Source: JASBTN01 sp965228805
GTDB lineage: Bacteria; Pseudomonadota; Alphaproteobacteria; Rhodobacterales; Rhodobacteraceae
Assembly: GCF_965228805.1 (NCBI RefSeq)
Contig: NZ_CBDDIE010000003.1
Coordinates: 2,604,001 to 2,668,000 of the forward strand
DNA length: 64,000 nucleotides
Reading direction: 5' to 3'
Shown here piece by piece: positions 49,960 to 60,978 of the stretch (position 1 is the stretch's first letter; each line of letters opens with the position of its first letter). The notes beneath the pieces were generated by a model that was not told where the DNA came from, made no database searches, and saw nothing but the letters and a program-made list of their open reading frames with translations. The translations under genes were made by a program, and so were the position numbers.

Positions 49960-51159
49960 ATGGAACCTCAAGACAGAATCGGCCTGGCCCGGCTGACCCA
50001 ATGGGCCTTTGACGGGGTGGACCTGACCCCCTTGCGCAACCAGCTTCTGGCGCAGAGCCTGCTGCACGGTGGCAATGGCTGCCTGATGGATCTTTCCGTG
50101 ATCGACCAGTTGCAGGGACGGCGCGAAGAGGGGCTGAAATGGCAGGCCAGGGCGCTGGAAGGGGAACGGGTGTTTTCCACCAACCGGCGCGGTCAGGGGC
50201 AGAAACGGCTGTTGGTCTTTGCCGAACCCAGCGACATGGGCGGCAATACTCCGATCGAGTTCCTGCTGGACGGCTCCGGGTTCGAAATCCTGACCTATTA
50301 CCCGAACCTGGCCGCGATGGAGAAGGCGCAGTTGCCCGACCATGATGTGGCCTTCTGCGCGGTGCCCGCGGACGCTCCCGGGGCCTGGGCCTTTCACGCA
50401 GGCGTGCGGCAACTGATGGGCGAGCGACCGGTGCTGAACCTGCCGGAGGCGCCGGTTTCCCTGGATCGCGATGCGCTGGGGCAGGGCGTCGGGCCGGTGC
50501 CGGGATCGGCGCCCGGCCTGCGTTTCCCAAAGACCGAAAGGCTGCCGCGTGCCTGCGTCGGTGCGGCAGAGGTCGGGCCGATGCCCTGGGTCATCCGTCC
50601 GGTCGGGTCGCACGCGGGCAAGGGGCTGGAGCGGATCGACAGCCCTGCGGAGCTGACCGCCTATCTGGAGCGTCGGGCCGAAAGCGAATTCCACGTCAGC
50701 GCGTTCATCGACTATGCCAGCCCCGCGGATGGGCAGTTCCGCAAATACCGGGTGGTCTTCGTCGGCGGACGTGCCTTTCCCTGCCACATGGCGATCGCGG
50801 ATCGCTGGGACGTCTGGTATCTGAACGCGGGTATGGAAGGATCGACCGGGAAGCGGCGCGAGGAAGCGGCGTTCATGGACGGGTTCGACGCAGGTTTTGC
50901 CACCCGCCATCGCCGGGCCTTGCGTGCCCTGTCTTCGGGGATCGGACTGGATTACTTCGGCATCGATTGCGCCGAGGATGCTCAGGGCAATCTGGTCGTC
51001 TTCGAGGCGGACAATGCGCTGATCGTGCATGACATGGATCCGCAGGCGATCTTTCCCTACAAGAGCCACCATATGCGGCGCATTTTTGCGGCCTTCGAGG
51101 CGATGCTGCATCGCGAAGCGCGGGAGAACACCCCGGAAGCGGGGATGCGGCGGCATTGA
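49960..51159 (+). CDS. ATP-grasp-like protein of unknown function
   Basis: 399 residues. The C-terminal half fits an ATP-grasp fold: a glycine loop VGSHAGKGLERI, YRVVFVGGRAFPCHMAIADRW, and DYFGIDCAEDAQGNLVVFEADNALIVHD, where D and N are in the positions of the metal-binding residues. The N-terminal part (RLTQWAFDGVDLTPLRNQLLAQSLLHGGNGCLMDLSVIDQLQG) is helical and TPR-like. RimK-type and peptide-ligase relatives are known, but the substrate is unknown here. RBS AAGGGAAC. It has no obvious partner next to it. Confidence 0.78.
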   Translation: MEPQDRIGLARLTQWAFDGVDLTPLRNQLLAQSLLHGGNGCLMDLSVIDQLQGRREEGLKWQARALEGERVFSTNRRGQGQKRLLVFAEPSDMGGNTPIEFLLDGSGFEILTYYPNLAAMEKAQLPDHDVAFCAVPADAPGAWAFHAGVRQLMGERPVLNLPEAPVSLDRDALGQGVGPVPGSAPGLRFPKTERLPRACVGAAEVGPMPWVIRPVGSHAGKGLERIDSPAELTAYLERRAESEFHVSAFIDYASPADGQFRKYRVVFVGGRAFPCHMAIADRWDVWYLNAGMEGSTGKRREEAAFMDGFDAGFATRHRRALRALSSGIGLDYFGIDCAEDAQGNLVVFEADNALIVHDMDPQAIFPYKSHHMRRIFAAFEAMLHREARENTPEAGMRRH

Positions 51160-51198
51160 GCGGTCGGCGCCCTGACGGCGCGGGCGCGCGGCGATGGG

Positions 51199-51906
51199 TC
51201 AGAGGCGGTAGCCGCCGGAAACCGTCAGCACCTCGCCTGTGATGAAACCGGCGGCTTCGCTCAGCAGAAACCGGGCGGGGCCTGCGATGTCTGCGGGTTC
51301 ACCGTTGCGCGCGAGCGCCGTGTCTTCGCGGATCTGCTGCTGAACCTCGTCCGCGCGCGGCGCATAGTCCCGCTCGATCGCGCCCGGGGCGATGGCGTTC
51401 ACGCGAATGCCCCGGGGCCCCAGCGCCTTGGCCTGGGATTTGGTCATGGCGATCAGAGCGGCCTTGGAGGCGGCGTAGACACCCGCGCTTTCGGGCGGGG
51501 AGGCCGCGTTGATGGACGCGATGTTCAAGACTGCCGATCCTGGCGCCATATGCGGCAGTGCAGCGGCCAGAAGGGCCGCGGGCGCGGTGACATTGGCCTG
51601 GTAGATGCGCGCGTGCAGGGCGGCGTCCACCGTGTCATGGGGCGTTTCCTGCACGATGCCCGCATTGTTCACCAGGATGTCGATGCGCCCGAAGGCCGAG
51701 ATGACCAGCTTGACCAGCTCGGCCGGTTCCTCGGGGTCGGTGAGGTCGCTGCGCACCGCCAGGCTACCGGGGTGCTTGATGGTGAAAACCTTGCCCGCCG
51801 GTTTGTCCGAGAAATAGGTAATGGCGACCCGGTGGTCGCGCGCCAGGTCATCGGCAATCGCGCGGCCGATGCCCCGCCCGCCGCCGGTCACGAGTGCGAT
51901 TTTCAT
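51199..51906 (-). CDS. Short-chain dehydrogenase/reductase (3-oxoacyl-ACP reductase-like)
   Basis: 235 residues. Cofactor motif TGGGRGIG, NNAG, catalytic Ser in NIASINAAS, YAASK as YxxxK and a late SGGYRL. Classical SDR close to the FabG type, though outside a fatty-acid cluster, so the substrate is open. RBS CAGGAGG immediately before ATG 51906. The frame is open far upstream (to 52449) through the repeat-rich gap, but no start there is plausible. Confidence 0.92.
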   Translation of the reverse strand: MKIALVTGGGRGIGRAIADDLARDHRVAITYFSDKPAGKVFTIKHPGSLAVRSDLTDPEEPAELVKLVISAFGRIDILVNNAGIVQETPHDTVDAALHARIYQANVTAPAALLAAALPHMAPGSAVLNIASINAASPPESAGVYAASKAALIAMTKSQAKALGPRGIRVNAIAPGAIERDYAPRADEVQQQIREDTALARNGEPADIAGPARFLLSEAAGFITGEVLTVSGGYRL

Positions 51907-51992
51907 GTCTGGTCCTCCTGTGCGCGGAGGCAGGGTATCAGGTTGCGCGGCGAGGGAAAGAGCCGTTGTCCGGGCCCGCGCTGTTCGAAGGA

Positions 51993-52035
51993 GTGCCTTC
52001 GGCACGCTTGATGTCTCGCGGGGGCGTGGCCCCGC
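51993..52035 (+). repeat. Two-hairpin module, copy B
   Basis: Stem 1 GTGCC-TTC-GGCAC (51993-52005), linker GCTTGATGTCTCGC (52006-52019), stem 2 GCGGGG-CCCCGC (52018-52023 with 52030-52035) with a GCGTGG loop. It lies in a gap between two minus-strand genes. Confidence 0.65.
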
Positions 52036-52196
52036 TCGGGATGGGCGCGTGGTGCAAGGGTGTGGTCCGAAGGGGAAGGGGCGAGGAGGTGAGCGGCGAA
52101 GGAAAGTGCGGGAGGGCTGGAGCGCCGCTGCGGTTGTGAGGGGCTGGGGCGACCAGTTTTCGCCGATAGGGTCTGTTGTCGCTCCCTGCGGGCTAA

Positions 52197-52315
52197 GCAC
52201 TTCTCGCGGTGGCAAGCACCGCTTTCGGTTCCCCGCCAGTTTCGCGACGCGAAACTGGCTTGGCCCAACGGGCGCCAAGCCGCAGGCGCGGGCGGGTGGC
52301 GGGAGCCCCCTGTTT
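52197..52315 (-). repeat. 119-nt structured repeat, copy 1
   Basis: Read on the minus strand: AAACAGGGGGCTCCCGCC, a GCCTGCGGC mini-stem, GCCCGTTGGGCC, an 11-bp stem GCCAGTTTCGC-GTC-GCGAAACTGGC, then GCGGTG-CTTGC-CACCGC and GAGAAGTGC. It starts 47 bases after the acnA stop on the same strand. It aligns over its full length with copy 2 at 57109-57228. Confidence 0.65.
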
Positions 52316-52361
52316 GCCGAGATGTGCTCCAGCTCCGAGGGGCGCCGCCGCAACTGCGACC

Positions 52362-55049
<2,688 letters not shown>

Positions 55050-55241
55050 GTCATGGCTCCCTTCCGTGATGTGAGGGTCTTGGCTGCCCTTATTGTGGCG
55101 ATCCGTTTCGGTGTGGCAAGGGGCAGGCGGGCGATCACGTGCCCGTCAGGACACGGCAACAAATCCTCTCAAAACCTTGATTGGCGGTGGGCGCGGCTCT
55201 GGTCTAACAAGGTTGGGTACGAGAAAAGGGGATACATCCGC

Positions 55242-55961
55242 ATGCGAGCAGTGGTTGCGGCCATCTTGATGAGCCTTGGAATGACGGCGGGACTGACCGG
55301 ACCGGCTTTGGCCGAGGATCGGCCGCTTGTGGTGGTCGAGCTTTTCACCTCGCAGGGCTGTTCTTCCTGTCCGCCGGCCGATGGGCTGATACGCGAATTG
55401 GCGACGGGGCACCCGGATGTGCTGCCCCTGGCACTGCATGTGGATTACTGGGATTACATCGGCTGGGAGGACAAGTTCGCCCGGCCCGAACATACCAAAC
55501 GGCAGAAGGCCTATGCCTATGCGGCCGGGATGCGGTCGATCTACACGCCGCAAATGGTCATTGGCGGGGTCGATCACGTGATCGGCTACAAGCCGATGGC
55601 GGTGGCCGAAACCATTGCCGCCCATCACATGGCCGCGCCGCGCGTGGTGCTGACCGGCGCTCTGGAAGATGGGGTGGCGCATCTGCAGGCCGTGCCGCTG
55701 GAGGGCGAGGCCCTGCCCGCACAGATGGAGGCGGTTCTGGTGCGCTATACCGAACATGCGGCGGTGCGCATTACCCGGGGCGAAAACGCCGGGCATACGT
55801 TGGACTATGCCAATATCGTCACCGGCATGGAGGTGGTTGGCGCCTGGAATGGGCAGGCCAATTGGGTCTTCGACGTGCCGGTCGACGGGGACACCCCTGC
55901 GGCGATTTTGCTGCAAACTGCTGGGTCCGGCCCGATCCTGGCCGCGCTGCGCCTGCGCTGA
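55242..55961 (+). CDS. Exported DUF1223 protein (thioredoxin-like)
   Basis: 239 residues with a signal peptide (about 1-25). The start of the mature part, VELFTSQGCSSCPPADGLIRELA, is the DUF1223 hallmark and resembles a thioredoxin-fold CxxC (CSSC). HVDYWDYIGWEDKFA and YTPQMVIGGVDHVIG are also family segments. Likely a periplasmic redox protein; the function is not established. ATG 55242 is taken; the frame is open for 3 kb upstream across acnA, which is coincidental. RBS AAAAGGGG. Confidence 0.87.
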   Translation: MRAVVAAILMSLGMTAGLTGPALAEDRPLVVVELFTSQGCSSCPPADGLIRELATGHPDVLPLALHVDYWDYIGWEDKFARPEHTKRQKAYAYAAGMRSIYTPQMVIGGVDHVIGYKPMAVAETIAAHHMAAPRVVLTGALEDGVAHLQAVPLEGEALPAQMEAVLVRYTEHAAVRITRGENAGHTLDYANIVTGMEVVGAWNGQANWVFDVPVDGDTPAAILLQTAGSGPILAALRLR

Positions 55962-56051
55962 CGGGCCGGGGCCTCAAAAGGGGCTGACGGATGACCGGCT
56001 GGGCGATGGCTGACCTGCAGGGGCGGCTGAACAGCCCCCTGCGCCGCGCAA

Positions 56052-56960
56052 TCAATCGGCGGTCGGGTTGTCCTTGTGACCACGCCCGTAGATGTTGAAG
56101 CGGTTGTGCACCCAGAGCCACTGGCCCATGTGAGCACGCACCTGTGCCTCCAGACTGTCATTCACCGCCTGCATCATGGTCTCGGCATCCGTATGCGGGA
56201 TCGGCGCCTCGACCACGAGGTCGAAATCCAACCCGTTGTCTTGCCGGATCCCATAGCAACAGAACATGAGCGCGTCGTGTTTCAACGCCAGTTCGGCGGC
56301 GGAAAGCGGCGTGAAGGCCGTCTTGCCGAAGAAGGTCAGTGGCGCGCCGCCGGGCAGGTCGCGCTGGTCGGTCAGAAGCGCGATCATATTGCCGCCGCGC
56401 AGGTGCTTGATCATCTGTCCCAGCCCCCGGCGGCCCTGTTCGAACAGGGGCTCGGCGAGGGCTTTCAACCGGCGCACGTAATGGGTGTTGAAATAGGCGT
56501 TGCGCATCGGGCGATAGAGCCCGCCGACCTTGTGGCCGCGTTGGTGAAAGGCCAGGCGCAGGGCGTCGTAGCTGCCGAAATGGCCCGAGACGGCGATGAT
56601 CGGGCGGCCCTGGAGCCTGGCCTGTTCCAGCGCCTCGACACCGGGGCCGGTCAGGGGCAGCTGGGCGTGGCGGGAAATGCGGTCCTGGGGCGAGTAGAGC
56701 TCGGCCAGGACGCGGCCTGCATTGTCGGGCACGGCGATGCAGAGGCGGCGGACCTCGGCCTCGGACAGGTCGGGGCGGGCATAGGCGAGGTTGGCGCGGA
56801 TGCGGCGGCGGTAGCCTGCAAGCGGGGCCACCATATGGGCGGCGAGCCACCCCACCAACGGAACGCGCCAGCGGTAGGGCAGCGCCATCGGCAGTCCGAT
56901 TACCGCGCGCAGGGCGATGTTGCTGGCAAAGGCCCCGATCCCGCGTTTCGGTTCGAGCAT
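56052..56960 (-). CDS. Lysophospholipid/lipid A acyltransferase, LpxL/HtrB-like
   Basis: 302-residue membrane-associated acyltransferase. The HX4D catalytic pair is in SGHFGSYDALRL; DQRDLPGGAPLTFFGKTAFTP and an N-terminal hydrophobic segment are typical of HtrB/LpxL/LpxM-type enzymes. It probably adds an acyl chain to lipid A or a lysophospholipid; the exact acceptor is not determinable. The C-terminus (MGQWLWVHNRFNIYGRG) carries the usual WxHxR-like end. 600 bp of non-coding repeat-rich DNA precedes its start. Confidence 0.88.
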   Translation of the reverse strand: MLEPKRGIGAFASNIALRAVIGLPMALPYRWRVPLVGWLAAHMVAPLAGYRRRIRANLAYARPDLSEAEVRRLCIAVPDNAGRVLAELYSPQDRISRHAQLPLTGPGVEALEQARLQGRPIIAVSGHFGSYDALRLAFHQRGHKVGGLYRPMRNAYFNTHYVRRLKALAEPLFEQGRRGLGQMIKHLRGGNMIALLTDQRDLPGGAPLTFFGKTAFTPLSAAELALKHDALMFCCYGIRQDNGLDFDLVVEAPIPHTDAETMMQAVNDSLEAQVRAHMGQWLWVHNRFNIYGRGHKDNPTAD

Positions 56961-57564
56961 TGGTGCGCCCCGTAAGGTTGTTTCGCGCAGGCGGCAGGAG
57001 GCGCCACCCGTTCAGCAGTCATAAATCCCGCGCCAGCCGAGCACAAGCGATGCCGGAGCGTCGTGAAGGGTGCGCGTGGCGGAGGGCCGTCGGGCCGGTG
57101 ATCCCCCGAAACAGCGGGCTCCCGCCGCCCGGCCGCGCCCCTGCGGGGCTTGCCGCCCGTTGGGCCTGGCGCGTTTTGCACGGCAAAACGCGCGGAGGTT
57201 GGCAGCGGGATACGCCCGTGAGAACTGCGCGGTTTGCGGAGGGCCGCGCCGGGGGCGGGTCCCCGAAAGCCGTGTGGTTTGAGCGAGGGGTGCCGCAGGC
57301 TCTACCCTGCGTGAGATGGTGATGGGCCGAGAGGCGTGGGGCAGCGGTCGGTGCCGTGTTGCACGGGCGTCAGCTTTGGCGACGAGGCCGCTGCGCCCTG
57401 CTGGGCTCTGGTATTCCCCCCATGAGTTTGGGGCAGCTTAAAGAGGATGGCCGTGAGGCTGGTGGGAAGGGGCCTGGGGCAGCGTGGTCGCGACGCAGCA
57501 GGGTGTGCGTGGAAATGGGCAAGGCGACCGGGCAGGCCCGGCATATGCGGTCTGCGCTGTGCGG
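56961..57564. other. 604-bp non-coding, repeat-rich gap
   Basis: No gene is supported. Contains copy 2 of the 120-nt structured repeat (57109-57228). The remaining G/C-rich parts carry further short stems such as GTGCCGTG-TTG-CACGGGC near 57351, but no clear terminator. Confidence 0.55.
57109..57228 (+). repeat. 120-nt structured repeat, copy 2
   Basis: AAACAGCGGGCTCCCGCC, mini-stem GCCCC-TGC-GGGGC, GCCCGTTGGGCC, 11-bp stem GCGCGTTTTGC-ACG-GCAAAACGCGC, GCGGG-ATACG-CCCGT and GAGAACTGC. Same order, spacing and conserved blocks as copy 1, while the stems carry different but matching bases. Confidence 0.65.
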
Positions 57565-58659
57565 TCATTCATCCTCGGCGATCAGCAATACCTCGCCCGC
57601 CGCCTCCAGCTCGCGAATCGCGGCGACCACGGCGTTCATTGCCGCTTCGCCTTCGGCGGGTTTGACCGCGCCCAGGTTGGCCATTTCCTCGCGCAGCTGT
57701 TCGGCAAGGCGTTTCGACATGGCGCCCAGGATGAATTCGGTAACCTTCTCCAACTCGCCCGTTGCCGCGGCCAGCGCGGTGATGAGCTGCGCCTGGTCCA
57801 GATCCTTGGTGACCTTGGGGATGTCGCGCGGGTCGAGGCGTTGCGGGATGTTCGAGAAGGTAAAGATCGCCTTGCGCACCTCGGCGGCGAAGGTGGCGTC
57901 ATCCTCGTCCAGCCCCTGCAGCACCTCGTCGCGGGTGGCGGCCGGGCTGAAGTTGAGGATCGCGCCGACCCGTTCGACCGGGCCGTCGGCAAAGGCCTTG
58001 AGCGGCTGTGCGTCGAGCTGTTCGGCCAGCGAGCGGCCGATCTTGTCCACCACCTCCGGCTCGATTGCCCCGGTGAGCGAGACCGCGTAGGCCACCCGAC
58101 GGGCGCGCGGCCCGGGCAGTTTGCCCAGCAGTTCGGCGGCGGTGGAGACCTTGAGCTTGGACAGGAGCACCGCGGCAATCTCGACGCTTTCTTCCTCCAG
58201 AACCGGCAAAAGGCGCAGGGGATCGAGACCCGTAATCGTCTCCCACGGGTCGCCGGTGGCACGCACGCCACCCTGTTTGCGGATGCGTGCGGCGGTGGCC
58301 GGGCTGATGGATTTTTCAAGCGTCTTCAACGCCCCTTCGAGCCCGCCGGTAAAGGCGAGGCCGATGTCTTCCATTTCGGACACGAATTCGTCGACCACGG
58401 CCTTCACGGTGGCCCGGTCGATGAAGCGCATGGAGGACATCTGGATCGTCAGTTCCTCCTGCAGGTCCTCATCCAAGGTGGTCAAGGGAACTTCGACCCC
58501 TTCGGCCAGCAATAGGCGCACGATGATCGCCGCTTTCTGCTTGCGACTGAGCGGCTTGGCGCCCGCGCCGCCAAGGGGCGGCATGGCCATGGGCGGTTCA
58601 TCCCCGCCAATGGGCGCAGGCAGGCCAAGATCACCGATGGGGGCAAGCGTGTTTTCCAA
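57565..58659 (-). CDS. fliG: Flagellar motor switch protein FliG
   Basis: 364 residues. FliG_N, FliG_M and FliG_C are readable in order: LSRKQKAAIIVRLLLAEG, LGKLPGPRARRVAYAVSL..VVDKIGRSL and the C-terminal FTFSNIPQRLDPRDIPKVTKDLDQAQLITALAAATGELEKVTEFILGAMSKRLAEQLREEM, which carries the charged torque helix. The start is TTG 58659 with GGAGTCGGAG upstream. It couples the MS ring to the stator and sets rotation direction. No other flagellar gene is in this window, so it is a solitary copy here. Confidence 0.9.
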   Translation of the reverse strand: MENTLAPIGDLGLPAPIGGDEPPMAMPPLGGAGAKPLSRKQKAAIIVRLLLAEGVEVPLTTLDEDLQEELTIQMSSMRFIDRATVKAVVDEFVSEMEDIGLAFTGGLEGALKTLEKSISPATAARIRKQGGVRATGDPWETITGLDPLRLLPVLEEESVEIAAVLLSKLKVSTAAELLGKLPGPRARRVAYAVSLTGAIEPEVVDKIGRSLAEQLDAQPLKAFADGPVERVGAILNFSPAATRDEVLQGLDEDDATFAAEVRKAIFTFSNIPQRLDPRDIPKVTKDLDQAQLITALAAATGELEKVTEFILGAMSKRLAEQLREEMANLGAVKPAEGEAAMNAVVAAIRELEAAGEVLLIAEDE

Positions 58660-58758
58660 ACTCCGACTCCAGCAGTTTTGCCGTTTCGGACAGTTTGGCA
58701 GGGACGCGTTAACAGCCCCCTACCAAGCCATGGAAAACATGCGGCTTTCGCAGGTTGT

Positions 58759-58917
58759 TCAGCCTGTCACTTCGGGCACGCAGGTGCCTTCGTTCTCGCT
58801 CCAGGCATAGCCCGGTGCACAGCTTTGAGCCTGGCGGTCATGGGCCGGGCAGGCTGAGGCGGCGGAAAACAGGGTGGTGGCCAGCAGAAGTCCGGCCAGG
58901 GTAGCGCGTAAGAACAT
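58759..58917 (-). CDS. Tiny exported cysteine-containing protein
   Basis: 52 residues: a signal peptide (FLRATLAGLLLATTLFSAASA), then a mature part of about 30 residues, CPAHDRQAQSCAPGYAWSENEGTCVPEVTG, with three cysteines. It resembles tiny binding or toxin-like proteins, but I do not recognise a family. ATG 58917 has a GGAGGG site whose bases are partly paired in an 8-bp hairpin (58918-58942). It sits between fliG and purB on the same strand, with no known role. Confidence 0.75.
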   Translation of the reverse strand: MFLRATLAGLLLATTLFSAASACPAHDRQAQSCAPGYAWSENEGTCVPEVTG

Positions 58918-58942
58918 GGGGCCCTCCGATATGAAGGGCCCC
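58918..58942 (-). promoter_or_regulatory. Hairpin that abuts the start codon of the tiny Cys protein
   Basis: On the minus strand GGGGCCCT-TCATATCGG-AGGGCCCC forms a perfect 8-bp stem, and the ATG follows directly. The SD sequence GGAGGG lies partly in the loop and partly in the stem, so the stem would hinder initiation until melted. Confidence 0.5.
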
Positions 58943-58988
58943 ATGATAGCACGGAATGCGGTTTTCACGAAATTCGGGTAGGCGCGGG

Positions 58989-60293
58989 TTATTCCCCGAA
59001 GACCCGCTTGAAGATCGTATCGACGTGTTTGGTGTGATAGCCCATGTCGAATTTCTCGTTGATCGCATCGACGCCCAGGGCTTCGACCACGGCCTCGTCG
59101 CCCAGAAGAAGCTCGCGGAAGTCCAGGCGTTCCTCCCAGACCTTGAGCGCGTTGCGTTGCACCATGGCATAGGCGTCTTCACGCGATACACCGGCCTGGG
59201 TCAGGGCCAGCAGCACGCGCTGCGACATGACCAGGCCCGGGAACTTGTTCATGTTGTCGAGCATGTTTTCCGGGAAGACCAGCATCTTGTCGATGACACC
59301 CGCCAGGCGGTGCAGGGCGAAATCAAGGGTCACGGTGGCGTCCGGGCCAATGCCGCGTTCGACCGAGCTGTGCGAGATGTCACGCTCGTGCCAGAGGGCC
59401 ACGTTCTCCATCGCCGGGATCACGGTCATGCGCACCAGGCGGGCCAGACCGGTCAGGTTTTCGGTCAGGACCGGGTTCTTCTTGTGCGGCATGGCCGACG
59501 AGCCCTTCTGGCCCATCGAGAAGAACTCGGCGCCTTCCAGCACCTCGGTGCGCTGCATGTGGCGGATCTCGACGGCGATGTTCTCGATCGAGGAGGCGAT
59601 CACACCCAGGGTGGCGAAGAACATGGCGTGGCGGTCGCGCGGGATCACCTGGGTCGAAATCGGTTCCGGGCGCAGGCCCAGTTTCTCACACACGTGTTCC
59701 TCGACCGCCGGGTCGATGTTGGCGAAAGTGCCGACGGCGCCGGAGATCGCGCCGGTGGCGACTTCCCAACGGGCCTTTTCCAGCCGGTTCTTGTTGCGGT
59801 CCATTTCGGCGTAGAAACGCGCAAAGGTGAGGCCCATCGTGGTGGGTTCGGCGTGGATGCCGTGGGAGCGGCCGACGCGCACGGTGTCCTTGTGTTCCAG
59901 CGCGCGTTTCTTGAGGGCTGCCAGCACCTTGTCCATGCCGACCAGCAGCAGGTCGGCGGCGCGCACCAGCTGCACGTTCAGGCAGGTGTCGAGCACGTCC
60001 GAGGAGGTCATGCCCTGATGCACGAAACGGGCCTCTTCCGAGCCCACATGTTCGGCCAGGTGGGTCAGGAAGGCGATGACGTCGTGTTTGGTCACGGCCT
60101 CGATCTCGTCAATGCGGGCGACGTCGAATTCCACGTCCTTGGCCTTCCACACGGCCTCGGCGTTTTCGCGCGGGATCACGCCCAGGTCGGCCATGGCGTC
60201 GCAGGCGTGCGCCTCGATCTCGTACCAGATCTTGAACTTGGTTTCGGGCGACCAGATGGCGACCATGTCGGGGCGGGCATAGCGAGGGATCAT
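58989..60293 (-). CDS. purB: Adenylosuccinate lyase
   Basis: 434 residues, fumarase/aspartase superfamily. It splits SAICAR and adenylosuccinate in purine synthesis. Signature GSSAMPHKKNP with the catalytic Ser, the TSSDVLDTCLNVQL block, and GRSHGIHAEPTTMGL. MIPRYARPDMVAIWSPETKFKIWYEIE is the normal N-terminus. RBS AAGGTCG. The tiny Cys gene lies 71 bases past its stop on the same strand. Confidence 0.97.
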   Translation of the reverse strand: MIPRYARPDMVAIWSPETKFKIWYEIEAHACDAMADLGVIPRENAEAVWKAKDVEFDVARIDEIEAVTKHDVIAFLTHLAEHVGSEEARFVHQGMTSSDVLDTCLNVQLVRAADLLLVGMDKVLAALKKRALEHKDTVRVGRSHGIHAEPTTMGLTFARFYAEMDRNKNRLEKARWEVATGAISGAVGTFANIDPAVEEHVCEKLGLRPEPISTQVIPRDRHAMFFATLGVIASSIENIAVEIRHMQRTEVLEGAEFFSMGQKGSSAMPHKKNPVLTENLTGLARLVRMTVIPAMENVALWHERDISHSSVERGIGPDATVTLDFALHRLAGVIDKMLVFPENMLDNMNKFPGLVMSQRVLLALTQAGVSREDAYAMVQRNALKVWEERLDFRELLLGDEAVVEALGVDAINEKFDMGYHTKHVDTIFKRVFGE

Positions 60294-60373
60294 GAGAACG
60301 ACCTTGTGATTTGCGGCTGTGTTGGGCGTCTCTTAGACAAGCAGGGGCTTGGGAACAAGGGAAGGGGGCCGAT

Positions 60374-60703
60374 ATGTGGCGATTGGCGGCGATGTTCGCG
60401 CTCACGGGTGGGGTGGCTGTGGCGGATGGGGCGTTTGAGCCCCTGTCGGGGGAAGAGATTCGCGCGGCGCTGACCGATGCGGTGTTGGAGTATGACCGGG
60501 GATGGCAGGATTTCCGCGCCTCGGGGCGCACGCTGTATCACGTGGGCGGGGACAGCTGGGGATATTGGCGCGTCGAGGGCGATCAGTATTGCAGCCAGTG
60601 GCCGCCGTCCGAGCATTGGGACTGCTACGACATGGCGCGCGATGGCGATGTGCTGCGGTTCATCAGTTCGCAGGGTCATACGACCGATGGGCGGTTGCGC
60701 TAG
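60374..60703 (+). CDS. Small exported protein of unknown function
   Basis: 109 residues from ATG 60374 (AGGGGGCC upstream) with a signal peptide (MWRLAAMFALTGGVAVADG). The mature part has YHVGGDSWGYWRVEGDQYCSQWPPSEHWDCYDM, an aromatic and Cys-containing region that suggests a small periplasmic binding or heme-type domain; no family is recognised. It is divergent from purB and is followed 15 bases later by copy C of the two-hairpin module. Function unknown. Confidence 0.72.
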   Translation: MWRLAAMFALTGGVAVADGAFEPLSGEEIRAALTDAVLEYDRGWQDFRASGRTLYHVGGDSWGYWRVEGDQYCSQWPPSEHWDCYDMARDGDVLRFISSQGHTTDGRLR

Positions 60704-60718
60704 GCGTTGGTAAGCGGA

Positions 60719-60770
60719 GAAGGGCGGCAGGCCGCCCTTCGCTTGATGTCTCGCCGGGGCGTGGCCCGGC
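60719..60770 (+). repeat. Two-hairpin module, copy C
   Basis: Stem 1 GAAGGGCGGC-AG-GCCGCCCTTC (60719-60740), linker GCTTGATGTCTCGC (60741-60754), stem 2 GCCGGG-CCCGGC (60753-60758 with 60765-60770) with a GCGTGG loop. It follows the small exported protein gene on the same strand. Confidence 0.65.
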
Positions 60771-60978
60771 TCGGGATTGGAGCCTGGGGCGGGTGTTGTG
60801 TTTCGAACGCTGGCCGGGGTCGGGTTGAGAGGGATTTCCCGCTGCCGAGAAGCGCTTGAGGGTCACATGTGCCCCTCAAGGCGCCTTTTCGAGGGTTTTG
60901 CGAGTCGTGTGGCTGTAAAGGACAAGCGGGCTTTGCCCGTCGCTGCGCGATCCTTGACAGCCACAAGACTCGCAGGCG

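Larger units (their letters stand above)
51907..52361. other. 455-bp repeat-rich gap after acnA
   Basis: No gene is supported. It holds copy B of the two-hairpin module (51993-52035, plus strand) and copy 1 of the 119-nt structured repeat (52197-52315, minus strand). Confidence 0.6.

Noticed and set aside
56960..57490. Several 70-120 codon plus-strand frames in the gap before fliG
   Set aside because: No ribosome sites, Arg/Gly/Pro-rich translation, and they run through the structured repeat copy 2.
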